DNA of 64,000 bases from Thalassobacillus devorans MSP14 (GTDB lineage Bacteria; Bacillota; Bacilli; Bacillales; Halobacillaceae). The notes below the pieces were generated by a model, which was given only the letters and a program-made list of their open reading frames with translations, did no database searches and was not told where the DNA came from. Shown here in pieces: positions 37,392-46,657 of this stretch; position 1 is the stretch's first letter, and every line of letters begins with the position of its first letter. Where the stretch lies: NCBI RefSeq assembly GCF_000496835.1, contig NZ_KI543236.1, positions 1,114,589 to 1,178,588 of the forward strand, read 5' to 3'. The position numbers and the translations under genes are program-made.

Positions 37392-37460
37392 GAAGCTGTT
37401 CCAAAGGAACGCAAGGGGTGACGGATGACCCCTGTCACATTTCTTTCTGGAACAGCTTTC
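37392..37460 (+). promoter_or_regulatory. Branched structured leader of pgsA with alternative pairings
   Basis: GAAGCTGTTCCA (37392-37403) can pair with TGGAACAGCTT (37448-37458), enclosing a second stem AGGGGT (37414)/ACCCCT (37428). Alternatively GTTCC pairs locally with GGAAC across AAA (37398-37410), which would break the long stem. There is no proper T-run. This could be a regulatory leader or a processing site. Confidence 0.4.
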
Positions 37461-37494
37461 ATCATGCAGGAAGCAATTTAGGAGTGTGTTAACA

Positions 37495-38073
37495 ATGAAT
37501 ATACCAAATCGAATTACTATTTCACGAATTTTGTTGATCCCTATTTTCATTATTCTTATGAGTGTTCCTTTTAATTGGGGTAGTATCGCTATGGAGGGAC
37601 GTGAGCTTCCGGTTTCCCACCTGGCAGCTGCAATCCTTTTTATCATCGCTTCAACAACGGATTGGGTTGATGGCTATTATGCCAGAAAGCATAATTTAGT
37701 CACAAACCTTGGTAAATTCCTTGATCCGCTTGCGGATAAACTGCTTGTTTCTGCAGCTTTGATTTTATTAGTAGAGCAGGGGCTGGCTCCCGGCTGGATT
37801 GTCATCATTATTATCAGCAGGGAATTTGCAGTTACTGGATTGCGGCTTGTAGCGGCAGGGGAAGGTATCGTTCTTGCAGCGAGTAATATGGGTAAGTGGA
37901 AAACGACCTTGCAAATTGTTGCTATATCCGCATTACTGCTTCATAATTGGCCATTTGCTTACACTGGTTTTCCATTTGGAATCATCACCTTATACGCAGC
38001 AATGATCATCACCGTGATTTCCGGTTATGATTACTTTTCTAAAAACTGGCATGTGATGAGGGATTCAAAATAA
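37495..38073 (+). CDS. pgsA: CDP-diacylglycerol-glycerol-3-phosphate 3-phosphatidyltransferase
   Basis: Makes phosphatidylglycerol phosphate, the committed step to the main anionic membrane lipid. 192 residues and several membrane helices. The CDP-alcohol motif is complete: D56, D59, G60, A63, R64, G73, D77, D81. ATG 37495 follows GGAG at 37481; GTG 37486 is too near that site. The stop shares one base with the cinA start. Confidence 0.96.
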   Translation: MNIPNRITISRILLIPIFIILMSVPFNWGSIAMEGRELPVSHLAAAILFIIASTTDWVDGYYARKHNLVTNLGKFLDPLADKLLVSAALILLVEQGLAPGWIVIIIISREFAVTGLRLVAAGEGIVLAASNMGKWKTTLQIVAISALLLHNWPFAYTGFPFGIITLYAAMIITVISGYDYFSKNWHVMRDSK

Positions 38074-39347
38074 TGAAAACAGTAAATGCAGAGATCATTG
38101 GAATTGGAACGGAGTTATTGCTGGGTCAAATCGCGAATACAAATGCGCAATGGATTTCCGCACAGTTGGCGTCTCAGGGGATCCATGTTTATTTCCATGG
38201 AGTTGTCGGTGATAATTTCAACCGTTGTGTCGAAACTTTCGAATCAGCTCAGAATCGTTCCGATCTGGTTATTGTAACTGGCGGCTTAGGGCCTACGGAG
38301 GATGACATGACGAGGGATGCAGCAAATAAACTGTTTGGACAGACGTTGCTGGAGGATGCTGAAAGTTTGAAGCGCGTCGAACATTTCTACCAAAAAAACA
38401 ATCGGATCATGTCTCCGAACAATCGTAAACAGGCACTCGTGTTTGAACATGCAAAGGTCTTGCAGAACCATGAAGGGATGGCTCCCGGAATGATTGTGGA
38501 GCATGGGGGTGTGCTTTGGATATTCCTCCCTGGTGTCCCTTCTGAAATGAAGTACCTGATGGAAAAGCACGTACTACCTTATTTATGTGATTACTATGAT
38601 TTAAACACGGAAATAGTTTCTGAGATGCTGCGATTTATCGGGATCGGAGAGTCCCAATTGGAGCACGAGCTTCAGCATATGATCAGCAGTCAGACGAACC
38701 CTACAATCGCCCCTTTAGCTTCAGAAGGAGAAGTAGGCTTAAGACTGACTGCGAAAGGGGAAACAAAAGAAGAAGCGGAAAGTATGATTGCTTCCCTGAA
38801 AAAGCGCATTTTAGATATAGTCGGCCAGTATTATTATGGGTCGGATGAAACGACTATCCAGCAGAAAGTTATCGAACTCTTAAAGAAGGAACAGTTAACG
38901 ATAGCAGCCGCCGAAAGCTTAACAGGCGGGCGGTTCACAGATCAGATGGTCAGTGTCCCCGGCGCTTCCAGTGTCTGTGAAGGAAGCATGGTCACATACA
39001 CACCTGCCATGAAAGAAAAACTGCTTGGCGTGCCCGGAGATCTCATCAATACCTTTGGAACCATCAGTGAAGAATGTGCCATGTCTATGGCTGTAAATGC
39101 CCAGCGATTGACCAGTAGTGATATCGGTATCAGTTTCACAGGAGTAGCAGGCCCGGATGCAGGCGAAGGTAAGGAACCAGGGACTGTTTTCATTTCCATT
39201 CGCATCAAAAAGGATCAGGAACTGGTAAGGAGATTCCATTTTAATGGGGGTCGCGAAACTGTACGTAATCGGGCAGTGAAGAAAGGGTATGAGTTACTTT
39301 TTCATAAGTTAAAAAAAGGTTTTTCGAGCTCTGCCCATGGGCGATAA
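38073..39347 (+). CDS. cinA: CinA: competence/damage-inducible protein, NMN amidohydrolase type
   Basis: 424 residues. N-terminal MoaB/MogA-like domain (EIIGIGTELLLGQIANTNAQWIS and GGLGPTEDDMTRD) and C-terminal CinA domain (AAAESLTGGRFTDQMVSVPGAS and ISFTGVAGPDAGEGKEPGTVFI). In related proteins these carry ADP-ribose pyrophosphatase and nicotinamide mononucleotide deamidase activities of pyridine nucleotide recycling. It precedes recA, as in Bacillus and Streptococcus. The start shares a base with the pgsA stop. Confidence 0.95.
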   Translation: MKTVNAEIIGIGTELLLGQIANTNAQWISAQLASQGIHVYFHGVVGDNFNRCVETFESAQNRSDLVIVTGGLGPTEDDMTRDAANKLFGQTLLEDAESLKRVEHFYQKNNRIMSPNNRKQALVFEHAKVLQNHEGMAPGMIVEHGGVLWIFLPGVPSEMKYLMEKHVLPYLCDYYDLNTEIVSEMLRFIGIGESQLEHELQHMISSQTNPTIAPLASEGEVGLRLTAKGETKEEAESMIASLKKRILDIVGQYYYGSDETTIQQKVIELLKKEQLTIAAAESLTGGRFTDQMVSVPGASSVCEGSMVTYTPAMKEKLLGVPGDLINTFGTISEECAMSMAVNAQRLTSSDIGISFTGVAGPDAGEGKEPGTVFISIRIKKDQELVRRFHFNGGRETVRNRAVKKGYELLFHKLKKGFSSSAHGR

Positions 39348-39403
39348 TTCTTGTTTCCTCCAGGTAAATATCAAAAGTCACCTGGTGCAAATCATAAAAA
39401 AAG

Positions 39404-39417
39404 GGAACATTCATTCG
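39404..39417. promoter_or_regulatory. LexA-type SOS box upstream of recA
   Basis: GGAACATTCATTCG (39404-39417) matches the Gram-positive box CGAAC-N4-GTTCG at most positions, with GAAC intact and ATTC replacing GTTC. It lies nine bases upstream of the recA -35. Damage-induced expression of recA is therefore expected. Confidence 0.6.
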
Positions 39418-39425
39418 CTTTTTAG

Positions 39426-39454
39426 TTGGCAAATCGTTCAAAACAAGTTATCAT
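39426..39454 (+). promoter_or_regulatory. Sigma-A promoter of recA
   Basis: TTGGCA (39426-39431), 17-base spacer, TATCAT (39449-39454). The start site would be near 39461, about 20 bases before the start codon. Confidence 0.65.
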
Positions 39455-39483
39455 TAGGATAGCAAAGCTGAAAGGGGAATATT

Positions 39484-40524
39484 ATGAGTGATCGTAAACA
39501 AGCGTTAGACATGGCGCTTAGACAAATTGAGAAGCAATTCGGAAAAGGCTCTGTTATGAAGTTGGGTGAACAAGCCGAACAGAAAGTTAATACGGTGCCT
39601 AGTGGATCACTGGCACTTGATGTTGCACTTGGTGTTGGCGGATATCCACGCGGGCGTGTCGTTGAAATATATGGTCCGGAATCATCCGGTAAAACAACTG
39701 TTGCACTTCACGCGATTGCAGAAGCTCAACGCAATGGCGGACAAGCGGCATTTATCGATGCCGAGCATGCATTGGACCCTGTGTATGCACGGAATCTCGG
39801 TGTTAATGTAGATGAACTCCTGTTATCGCAGCCAGATACAGGAGAGCAGGCTCTGGAAATTGCAGAAGCACTTGTACGTAGTGGTGCGGTCGATATGGTG
39901 GTAGTCGATTCTGTAGCAGCCCTGGTTCCAAAAGCTGAAATCGAAGGGGAAATGGGAGACTCCCATGTCGGTCTGCAGGCTCGTCTTATGTCTCAGGCAT
40001 TGCGTAAGCTTTCCGGAGCAATCAATAAATCGAAAACAACCGCTATTTTCATCAACCAAATCCGTGAAAAAGTCGGTGTCATGTTCGGTAACCCGGAAAC
40101 TACACCAGGCGGCCGGGCACTGAAGTTCTACTCTTCTGTACGTCTGGAAGTGCGCAGGGCAGAAACATTGAAGCAAGGAAATGACATGGTCGGAAATAAG
40201 ACACGGATAAAAGTAGTCAAGAACAAAGTTGCACCACCGTTTAAGCAGGCGGAAGTCGATATCATGTACGGTCAAGGCATTTCAAGTGAAGGTGAATTGA
40301 TTGATATCGGTTCAGACCTTGATATTGTCCAGAAAAGCGGTTCGTGGTATTCCTATAACGACGAGCGTTTGGGACAGGGACGTGAAAATGCGAAGCAGTT
40401 CCTGAAAGAAAACCCTGATATCTATCAAGCTATCAATGATCAGATCCGTAAGCATTATGGTATGTATGAAGGAGAGGATGACGAAGGTTCCAAGAAAGCG
40501 AGTCAGGAATCTTTAGACGTATAA
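39484..40524 (+). CDS. recA: Recombinase RecA
   Basis: Strand-exchange ATPase and co-protease for LexA. 346 residues. Walker A GPESSGKT (64-71), Walker [10 protein letters not shown], the L1/L2 region [16 protein letters not shown]...[29 protein letters not shown], and the C-terminal acidic tail. ATG 39484 with AAAGGGG upstream. Regulated by the box at 39404. Confidence 0.98.
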   Translation: MSDRKQALDMALRQIEKQFGKGSVMKLGEQAEQKVNTVPSGSLALDVALGVGGYPRGRVVEIYGPESSGKTTVALHAIAEAQRNGGQAAFIDAEHALDPVYARNLGVNVDELLLSQPDTGEQALEIAEALVRSGAVDMVVVDSVAALVPKAEIEGEMGDSHVGLQARLMSQALRKLSGAINKSKTTAIFINQIREKVGVMFGNPETTPGGRALKFYSSVRLEVRRAETLKQGNDMVGNKTRIKVVKNKVAPPFKQAEVDIMYGQGISSEGELIDIGSDLDIVQKSGSWYSYNDERLGQGRENAKQFLKENPDIYQAINDQIRKHYGMYEGEDDEGSKKASQESLDV

Positions 40525-40531
40525 ATCGTGA

Positions 40532-40568
40532 GAAAAAGCAGCGCATTCCAATAAGCGCTGCTTTTTTA
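40532..40568 (+). terminator. Rho-independent terminator after recA
   Basis: AAAAAGCAGCGC (40533-40544) pairs with GCGCTGCTTTTTT (right arm from 40555), ending in a T-run. Confidence 0.9.
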
Positions 40569-40702
40569 TATGGAATGATTACAAGGTGTCCAGCTCATGC
40601 GTACAAAAGCCATAACCAGTGCTGAAACCGGGAATTTTCTTCCAGGAAGTGTTGAAACATAGGGGCATCAGTATCTATCAGGAAGATAAATTTGACGATT
40701 CC
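40569..40702. other. Interval between recA terminator and rny promoter
   Basis: No gene or clear structure seen. A 69-codon frame beginning at 40619 crosses the rny promoter, has no ribosome site and is rejected. Confidence 0.5.
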
Positions 40703-40731
40703 TTGACATTACCATTACACAAGCTTAAAAT
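40703..40731 (+). promoter_or_regulatory. Sigma-A promoter of rny
   Basis: TTGACA (40703-40708), 17-base spacer, TAAAAT (40726-40731), one of the best consensus promoters in the window. The leader would be about 105 bases and AT-rich. Confidence 0.78.
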
Positions 40732-40845
40732 TAACGTGTATCATTTTCATTTTTTTATACACCTAACAAACAAATTTTGTCTGAAAATGAAACGTATGTA
40801 CATGCCGACAAATTGTACAATTTCATAGCAAGAGGAGGTGAAATC

Positions 40846-42411
40846 ATGGATAATTTGGTATCCCTGCTCATCTTCATTTTGCTTGCCCTGATCGTCGGTA
40901 TTGTTGTTGGTTATCTCATTCGGAAATCCATTGCGGAAGCGAAGATTTCAAGTGCTGAAGAATTGGCGAAACAGATTGTTGATGAAGGACGTCGTAATGC
41001 TGAAGCTGCTAAAAAAGAAGCACTTCTGGAAGCGAAAGATGAAAATCATAAGTTTCGCCAGGAAGCAGAAGACGAAATTCGCGAACGCCGCATGGAATTA
41101 CAAAAGTCAGAAAATCGTTTAATGCAGAAAGAAGAAAACCTTGACCGTAAGAGCGAAACGCAAGATAAGCGTGAGCTTACGCTCGAGAAAAAAGAGGAAA
41201 CTCTTGCCGAAAGACAACAACAAATTGAAGAAATGGAAAGCAAAGTGAAAGCTATGCTGCAAGAGCAACAAACTGAGCTTGAACGCATTTCCGGCTTAAC
41301 TTCAGACCAGGCTAAACAGATCATTTTAGAACGTGTTGAACAAGAAGTTTCTCACGAATCTGCTCTCATGATCAAAGAAGCAGAGAATCGTGCCAAAGAG
41401 GAAGCGGATAAGAAGGCGAAAAGCATTCTTTCACTTGCCATGCAACGTTGTGCCGCTGATCACGTAGCAGAAACGACGGTATCGGTTGTAAACCTTCCAA
41501 ATGATGAAATGAAAGGACGGATCATCGGTCGTGAAGGTCGAAATATCCGGACTTTGGAAACATTGACTGGAATCGACTTGATTATAGATGATACTCCGGA
41601 AGCTGTCATTTTATCAGGTTTTGATCCGATTCGTAGAGAAACTGCCCGGATAGCTTTAGAGAAATTAGTACAGGATGGAAGAATTCATCCAGCACGTATC
41701 GAAGAGATGGTCGACAAATCTCGTCGTGAAGTGGATGAATATATTAGGGAAGTTGGTGAACAGACTACATTTGAAGTAGGTGTCCACGGCTTACATCCTG
41801 ACTTGGTAAAAATTCTTGGCCGTTTAAAATATCGTACAAGCTATGGTCAAAATGTTTTAAAACACTCCATGGAAGTAGCGTATCTCTCAGGACTGCTGGC
41901 AGCAGAGCTGGGGGAAGACGAAACATTAGCCCGACGTGCCGGCCTACTGCATGATATCGGTAAAGCGATCGATCATGAAATTGAAGGAAGTCACGTAGAA
42001 ATCGGTAAAGAACTGGCAGTCAAGTATAAGGAAAATGAGGTTGTCATCAATGCTATTGCCTCCCACCATGGGGATGAAGAACCGACATCGATCATTTCAG
42101 TACTAGTAGCTGCTGCTGACGCTTTATCCGCAGCACGCCCAGGTGCCAGAAGCGAAACTTTGGAAAACTACATCAAACGTCTGGAAAAACTGGAAGAGAT
42201 TTGTGAAGCTCATGAAGGAGTGGAAAAATCTTTTGCCATCCAGGCAGGACGTGAGGTTCGGATTATGGTGAAGCCAGACGAAATCGATGATGTTACAGCT
42301 ACAAAAGTAGCACGCAGCATCCGTAAACAGATTGAGGATGAGCTTGACTATCCTGGTCATATCAAAGTAACCGTGATTCGGGAAACGCGATCCGTTGAAT
42401 ATGCTAAATAA
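40846..42411 (+). CDS. rny: Ribonuclease Y
   Basis: Membrane-anchored endoribonuclease that starts most mRNA decay in Firmicutes. 521 residues. N-terminal membrane helix ([19 protein letters not shown]), a long charged coiled coil (about 30-190), KH domain ([37 protein letters not shown]), and HD domain with [10 protein letters not shown] and [18 protein letters not shown] 40846 with AGAGGAGGTGA upstream; the in-frame TTG at 40777 has no site. It works with PNPase encoded at 12.9 kb. Confidence 0.97.
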   Translation: MDNLVSLLIFILLALIVGIVVGYLIRKSIAEAKISSAEELAKQIVDEGRRNAEAAKKEALLEAKDENHKFRQEAEDEIRERRMELQKSENRLMQKEENLDRKSETQDKRELTLEKKEETLAERQQQIEEMESKVKAMLQEQQTELERISGLTSDQAKQIILERVEQEVSHESALMIKEAENRAKEEADKKAKSILSLAMQRCAADHVAETTVSVVNLPNDEMKGRIIGREGRNIRTLETLTGIDLIIDDTPEAVILSGFDPIRRETARIALEKLVQDGRIHPARIEEMVDKSRREVDEYIREVGEQTTFEVGVHGLHPDLVKILGRLKYRTSYGQNVLKHSMEVAYLSGLLAAELGEDETLARRAGLLHDIGKAIDHEIEGSHVEIGKELAVKYKENEVVINAIASHHGDEEPTSIISVLVAAADALSAARPGARSETLENYIKRLEKLEEICEAHEGVEKSFAIQAGREVRIMVKPDEIDDVTATKVARSIRKQIEDELDYPGHIKVTVIRETRSVEYAK

Positions 42412-42441
42412 AGTGGCCCTAACCGGCCACTTTATTTTTTG
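42409..42441 (+). terminator. Rho-independent terminator after rny
   Basis: TAAAGTGGCC (42409-42418) pairs with GGCCACTTTA (42425-42434), then TTTTTT. The left arm includes the rny stop codon. Confidence 0.88.
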
Positions 42442-42506
42442 CATTTTGACATGGACAGTCCCTTATGTGAAACTGAATCTGAATATAGTGCAGAAAGGAT
42501 AAGATT

Positions 42507-43304
42507 ATGAAAATACTTTTTATTGGTGATGTTGTCGGATCACCTGGAAGAGACATGGTACAAGAATACCTGCCGAAATTAAAGGCGAAATACCAGCCTG
42601 CAGTAACCATTACCAATGGGGAAAATGCAGCTTCAGGCAAAGGGATCAATGAAAAAATATATCGCAGTTTCCTGGAATGGGGGGCGAATGCAGTAACTTT
42701 AGGCAATCATGCCTGGGACAAAAAAGAAATCTTTGATTTTATTGACGATGCCACTTATATGGTCCGTCCGGCCAATTATCCGGAAGGGACTCCGGGAAAA
42801 GGGATTACATTCGTAAAGACCAATCATGGTGAGGTAGCAGTACTTAATCTGCAGGGACGAACTTTTTTGTCTCCTAACGATGATCCTTTTCGCAAGGTGG
42901 ATGAATTGATAAACGAAGCTAAGAAACGAACGAATATCATTTTCCTCGACTTCCATGCGGAGACCACGAGTGAGAAGCAGGCTATGGGATGGTATGTAGA
43001 TGGAAGAGTCAGCATCAATGTCGGTACACATACCCATGTGCAAACAGCGGACGAACGGATACTTCCAGGGGGAACTGGCTATATCACAGATGTAGGTATG
43101 ACCGGCCCGTATGATGGAATTCTCGGTATGGATCGGGAAGCAGTAATCAAACGTTTCCTTACAAATCTTCCGGTGCGTTTTGAAGTCCCGAAAAAGGGAA
43201 GAAAACAACTAAGCGCAGTCTTGGCGGATGTAGAGGAAAATACCGGAAAGGCCAGGAAAATACAACGGATCATGATTAACGACGACCACCCTTTCTTCGG
43301 CTGA
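42507..43304 (+). CDS. ymdB: YmdB-family metallophosphodiesterase
   Basis: 265-residue calcineurin-like phosphoesterase active on 2',3'-cyclic nucleotides in B. subtilis, where it affects biofilm and motility choice. Metal ligands visible: D8 (FIGDVVG), E39 and N40 (NGENAASG), N67 and H68 (GNHAWD), later DFHAE and GTHTHVQTAD. AGAAAGGA precedes ATG 42507. It follows rny, the widely conserved order. Confidence 0.94.
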   Translation: MKILFIGDVVGSPGRDMVQEYLPKLKAKYQPAVTITNGENAASGKGINEKIYRSFLEWGANAVTLGNHAWDKKEIFDFIDDATYMVRPANYPEGTPGKGITFVKTNHGEVAVLNLQGRTFLSPNDDPFRKVDELINEAKKRTNIIFLDFHAETTSEKQAMGWYVDGRVSINVGTHTHVQTADERILPGGTGYITDVGMTGPYDGILGMDREAVIKRFLTNLPVRFEVPKKGRKQLSAVLADVEENTGKARKIQRIMINDDHPFFG

Positions 43305-43339
43305 TTATTTGAACTTTTCAAAAAATTCCTTCATAATGA

Positions 43340-43366
43340 AAAGGAATATTCTTCATCTCCAAGAAT
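43340..43366 (+). promoter_or_regulatory. SigH promoter of spoVS with overlapping dyad
   Basis: AAAGGAATA (43340-43348) fits the SigH -35 RnAGGAwww and CAAGAAT (43360-43366) fits the -10 RnnGAAT except its first base; spacer 11. A dyad ATTCCTT (43325-43331)/AAGGAAT (43341-43347) covers the -35. SpoVS is SigH-controlled in B. subtilis. Confidence 0.6.
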
Positions 43367-43411
43367 ATAGTAGTTATGGAATAACTATAGTTTATGAAGG
43401 AGGAGCTAGTA

Positions 43412-43672
43412 ATGGAAATATTAAAAGTCTCAGCTAAATCCAGTCCGAATTCAGTAGCAGGAGCTCTAGCAAACGTTTTAAGGGAACGTGGCTCAGCGGA
43501 GATTCAGGCAATTGGCGCTGGTGCCTTGAACCAGGCCGTAAAAGCAGTGGCTATTGCCAGAGGTTTCGTCGCACCAAGTGGTGTGGATCTTATTTGTATT
43601 CCAGCATTCACTGATATTATGATTGATAACGAAGAGCGCACTGCGATAAAGTTGATCGTAGAACCCAGATAA
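43412..43672 (+). CDS. spoVS: Stage V sporulation protein S
   Basis: 86 residues, the exact family length, an Alba-like nucleic-acid-binding fold affecting septation and coat assembly. The sequence MEILKVSAKSSPNSVAGALA...GAGALNQAVKAVAIARGFVAPSGVDL is almost unchanging in Firmicutes. ATG 43412 follows AAGGAGGAG; the ATG at 43394 lies upstream of that site. Own promoter and terminator, so a single-gene unit. Confidence 0.97.
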   Translation: MEILKVSAKSSPNSVAGALANVLRERGSAEIQAIGAGALNQAVKAVAIARGFVAPSGVDLICIPAFTDIMIDNEERTAIKLIVEPR

Positions 43673-43713
43673 GCGACCGGCTCTTCCAATGAAAACTTAT
43701 GATGGACAAGATC

Positions 43714-43747
43714 AGCCGTGCTTGTAAAAGCACGGCTTAAATTTTTG
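43714..43747 (+). terminator. Rho-independent terminator after spoVS
   Basis: AGCCGTGCTT (43714-43723), GTAA loop, AAGCACGGCT (43728-43737), then TAAATTTTTG. Confidence 0.85.
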
Positions 43748-43768
43748 TTTATGGAAGGAAGGTTACTG

Positions 43769-44692
43769 ATGATTATAGATGCACATTGCGATGTATTATG
43801 GAAGCTATGGGAAAAGAAAGTAGATTTTTATGGTAGTGACACTTTACGATTCAATTATTTGAAGTGGAAAGAAAGCGATGTAAAGGTCCAGTGTTTTGCT
43901 ATTTTTGTTCCGGAAGAAGTAAGAGAAGAAGCACAATTCAGCGTAGCACTCGAAATGGTATCCATCTTTTTCGAACAAATTATTGAACCGTATGATGAAA
44001 TACGTTTCGTAGCAAGCAGACAGGATTTAATGAATTTGCAACCAGAAGAAAAAGGAGCAATTTTGACATTGGAAGGATGTCACGCGATTGGTTCAGATAT
44101 CAATAAGCTAAAAACCCTTATCCACCTTGGCGTAAGGATTGTCGGCCTGACCTGGAACCAGGCCAATGCGGTATGCGATGGTATTGAAGAGGTACGGGGA
44201 GCTGGACTGTCTTCTTTCGGTCGCGAAGTGGTTGAATATTTGAACAAGGAACATATTTGGACTGACTTATCCCATATTTCTTATCAAGGTTTCTGGGATG
44301 TCTTATCTATTTGCGATTACCCGATGGCTTCCCATTCGAATGTCTACAACCTGTCTCCTCATAGACGGAATCTCGATGATAACCAGTTGAAAGCATTGAT
44401 CGATTGTAACAGCTGGATCGGTATTACCTTTGTTCCCGAATTTATTAATGGAAATCATCATGCATTTATGCAGGAAATCGTACCCCATGTGCAGTACATA
44501 TTAGCTATGGGAGGAGAAAATGTAATCGGATTCGGTTCTGATTTTGAAGGGACAGATGATTACGTAACCGGTTTGCGGGAGGTAACAGATTTTAAATTTC
44601 TTATTAATGAACTTTGTCACAGTCAAACGAAGGAAACTATGCAAAAATTAATGTGTAAGAATTTTGTCGATAAATTCCCCCGGCAAAGCTGA
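43769..44692 (+). CDS. Membrane dipeptidase family (M19) peptidase
   Basis: 307-residue TIM-barrel zinc dipeptidase of the renal dipeptidase family. Metal ligands H6 and D8 in DAHCD, the bridging glutamate in TLEGCHAIG, a later SHSN segment with its histidine, and GFGSDFEG near the end. No signal peptide, so cytoplasmic. ATG 43769 has GGAAGGAAGG upstream; a longer frame would begin within the spoVS terminator. Such proteins cleave dipeptides; the substrate is not readable. Confidence 0.9.
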   Translation: MIIDAHCDVLWKLWEKKVDFYGSDTLRFNYLKWKESDVKVQCFAIFVPEEVREEAQFSVALEMVSIFFEQIIEPYDEIRFVASRQDLMNLQPEEKGAILTLEGCHAIGSDINKLKTLIHLGVRIVGLTWNQANAVCDGIEEVRGAGLSSFGREVVEYLNKEHIWTDLSHISYQGFWDVLSICDYPMASHSNVYNLSPHRRNLDDNQLKALIDCNSWIGITFVPEFINGNHHAFMQEIVPHVQYILAMGGENVIGFGSDFEGTDDYVTGLREVTDFKFLINELCHSQTKETMQKLMCKNFVDKFPRQS

Positions 44693-44911
44693 TGCAGAAG
44701 CATGTCCATTTTCACGGATTGGGTTGAAAATTGCTACTTGAAGGGATATGATTAAATACAAATATCACTCGCATCAAAGCAGGCAATTTATATGTTTTTT
44801 CTGCAATTGCCGGGCTGGTCCCATGCATCACAAGACTTTATTTTAAGGTATTCTATTATCCTATGTATCTATAGGAGAAGGTCCATGGACAAATTAAAAG
44901 GGGTGTAGTAG

Positions 44912-46657
44912 ATGGTTGAACAACTTTCTTGGAAAGTTGGCGGACAGCAAGGGGAAGGGATTGAAAGTACTGGGGAGATCTTTGCTATTACTTTGAATCG
45001 TCTTGGTTATTATCTCTATGGCTATCGTCATTTTTCCTCACGTATTAAAGGTGGGCATACAAATAATAAGATTAGAGTTTCAACAGAAAAAGTGAGATCA
45101 ATTGCCGATGATTTGGATATCCTTGTCGCATTTGATCAGGAAACGATCGATGTGAATGCACACGAATTACATAGTAAAGGAATTGTACTGGCAGACGCTA
45201 AGTTCAATCCGAAACTGCCGGAAGGCGTAGACGTTACTTTATATTCGGTACCTTTTACAGAAATAGCAACAGAACTGGGAACATCACTTATGAAGAATAT
45301 GGTTGCAGTCGGAGCATCAAGTGCGATCATGAACCTTGAATGTGAAGTTTTCCGGGATGTTGTGGAAGAAATTTTCTCCCGTAAAGGAGAACAGGTAGTC
45401 GCTAAAAATATGGAAGCGATTATAAAAGGTGCTGAGTACGTCAGGAATCAGGATAAAGGTAACCTTCACCGCATGGAATTAGCAAAAGCCGACGGCAAAA
45501 AGCGTATGTTCATGATTGGAAACGATGCAATTGCAATGGGGTTTTTGGCGGGTGGATGCCGTTTTATGGCCGCATACCCGATTACACCAGCTTCTGAAAT
45601 TATGGAATACATGATTAAGAAACTGCCGGAATTTGGTGGCACAGTCATCCAAACAGAGGATGAAATTGCAGCTGCAACGATGTCAATCGGTGCCAATTAT
45701 GCAGGTGTACGTACGATTACAGCATCCGCAGGCCCTGGTCTGTCATTAATGATGGAGTCAATCGGTTTAGCCGGAATAACAGAAACTCCGCTCGTCGTCG
45801 TGGACACACAGCGTGGAGGACCAAGTACAGGGCTTCCTACAAAACAGGAACAATCCGATTTAATGGCGATGATTTACGGTACCCACGGGGAAATCCCGAA
45901 AGTCGTCATGGCACCGAGCACGGTACAGGAAGCTTTCAATGATGCCGTGGAAGCGTTGAATATAGCGGAAGAGTATCAAGTGCCAGTGATTTTACTGTCT
46001 GATTTGCAGCTTTCACTTGGAAAGCAGACAGTCGAACCATTGGAATACGATAATATTGACGTCCGAAGAGGCAAGCTGGATGAGAATCCAGACCTTTCTG
46101 AACTCGATAAAGGACAATATTTCAAACGTTATCAAGTCACCGAAGATGGTGTATCTCCTCGGATCCTGCCAGGCACTAAAAATGGTATTTTTCATGTTAC
46201 CGGTGTAGAGCATGACGAAACAGGCAAACCTAGCGAACTTGCATCCAACCGTAAGAATCAGATGGATAAGCGGCTGCGTAAGTTGAAAAAGCTTCCGGAA
46301 GTTTTTCCTGTACCCGTCCAGACAGATGCCAGACATGAAGAAGCGGATGTTCTTTTTGTAGGGTTCAATTCAACACGGGGTGCAATCGAAGAGGCGAAAG
46401 GAAGGCTGGAAGAAGAAGGATATAAAGTGAACCATGCCCATATCCGTCTGATTCATCCATTCCCGACCGAAGAAGTCAAAACTCTTGTTGATAAAGCTAA
46501 GAAGGTAATCGTTGTAGAGAATAATGCAACAGCCCAGTTGGCTAATATAATCAAGATGAATGTCGGCAGTCAGGAAAAAATGGAAAATATTCTTCAATAT
46601 GATGGTACCCCATTCCTGCCAGGCCAAATTCATCAGCGAAGCAAGGAGTTGTTATAA
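44912..46657 (+). CDS. korA: 2-oxoacid:ferredoxin oxidoreductase, fused gamma-alpha subunit
   Basis: 581 residues. The N-terminal gamma domain (about 1-190) opens with WKVGGQQGEGIESTGEI. It is fused to the alpha pyrimidine-binding domain (MIGNDAIAMGFLAGGCRFMAAYPITPASEI...QTEDEIAAATMSIGANYAGVRTITASAGPG). The C-terminal part is DVLFVGFNSTRGAIEEA. With KorB it oxidises 2-oxoglutarate or another 2-oxoacid to the acyl-CoA with reduced ferredoxin. AAGGGGTG precedes ATG 44912. 2-oxoglutarate is the usual annotation; substrate not proven. Confidence 0.92.
   Translation: MVEQLSWKVGGQQGEGIESTGEIFAITLNRLGYYLYGYRHFSSRIKGGHTNNKIRVSTEKVRSIADDLDILVAFDQETIDVNAHELHSKGIVLADAKFNPKLPEGVDVTLYSVPFTEIATELGTSLMKNMVAVGASSAIMNLECEVFRDVVEEIFSRKGEQVVAKNMEAIIKGAEYVRNQDKGNLHRMELAKADGKKRMFMIGNDAIAMGFLAGGCRFMAAYPITPASEIMEYMIKKLPEFGGTVIQTEDEIAAATMSIGANYAGVRTITASAGPGLSLMMESIGLAGITETPLVVVDTQRGGPSTGLPTKQEQSDLMAMIYGTHGEIPKVVMAPSTVQEAFNDAVEALNIAEEYQVPVILLSDLQLSLGKQTVEPLEYDNIDVRRGKLDENPDLSELDKGQYFKRYQVTEDGVSPRILPGTKNGIFHVTGVEHDETGKPSELASNRKNQMDKRLRKLKKLPEVFPVPVQTDARHEEADVLFVGFNSTRGAIEEAKGRLEEEGYKVNHAHIRLIHPFPTEEVKTLVDKAKKVIVVENNATAQLANIIKMNVGSQEKMENILQYDGTPFLPGQIHQRSKELL

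Noticed and set aside
40619-40828. 69-codon + strand frame before rny
   Set aside because: Crosses the strong rny promoter, no ribosome site, AT-driven composition.
42699-43208. 169-codon - strand frame opposite ymdB
   Set aside because: Antisense shadow of a conserved enzyme.
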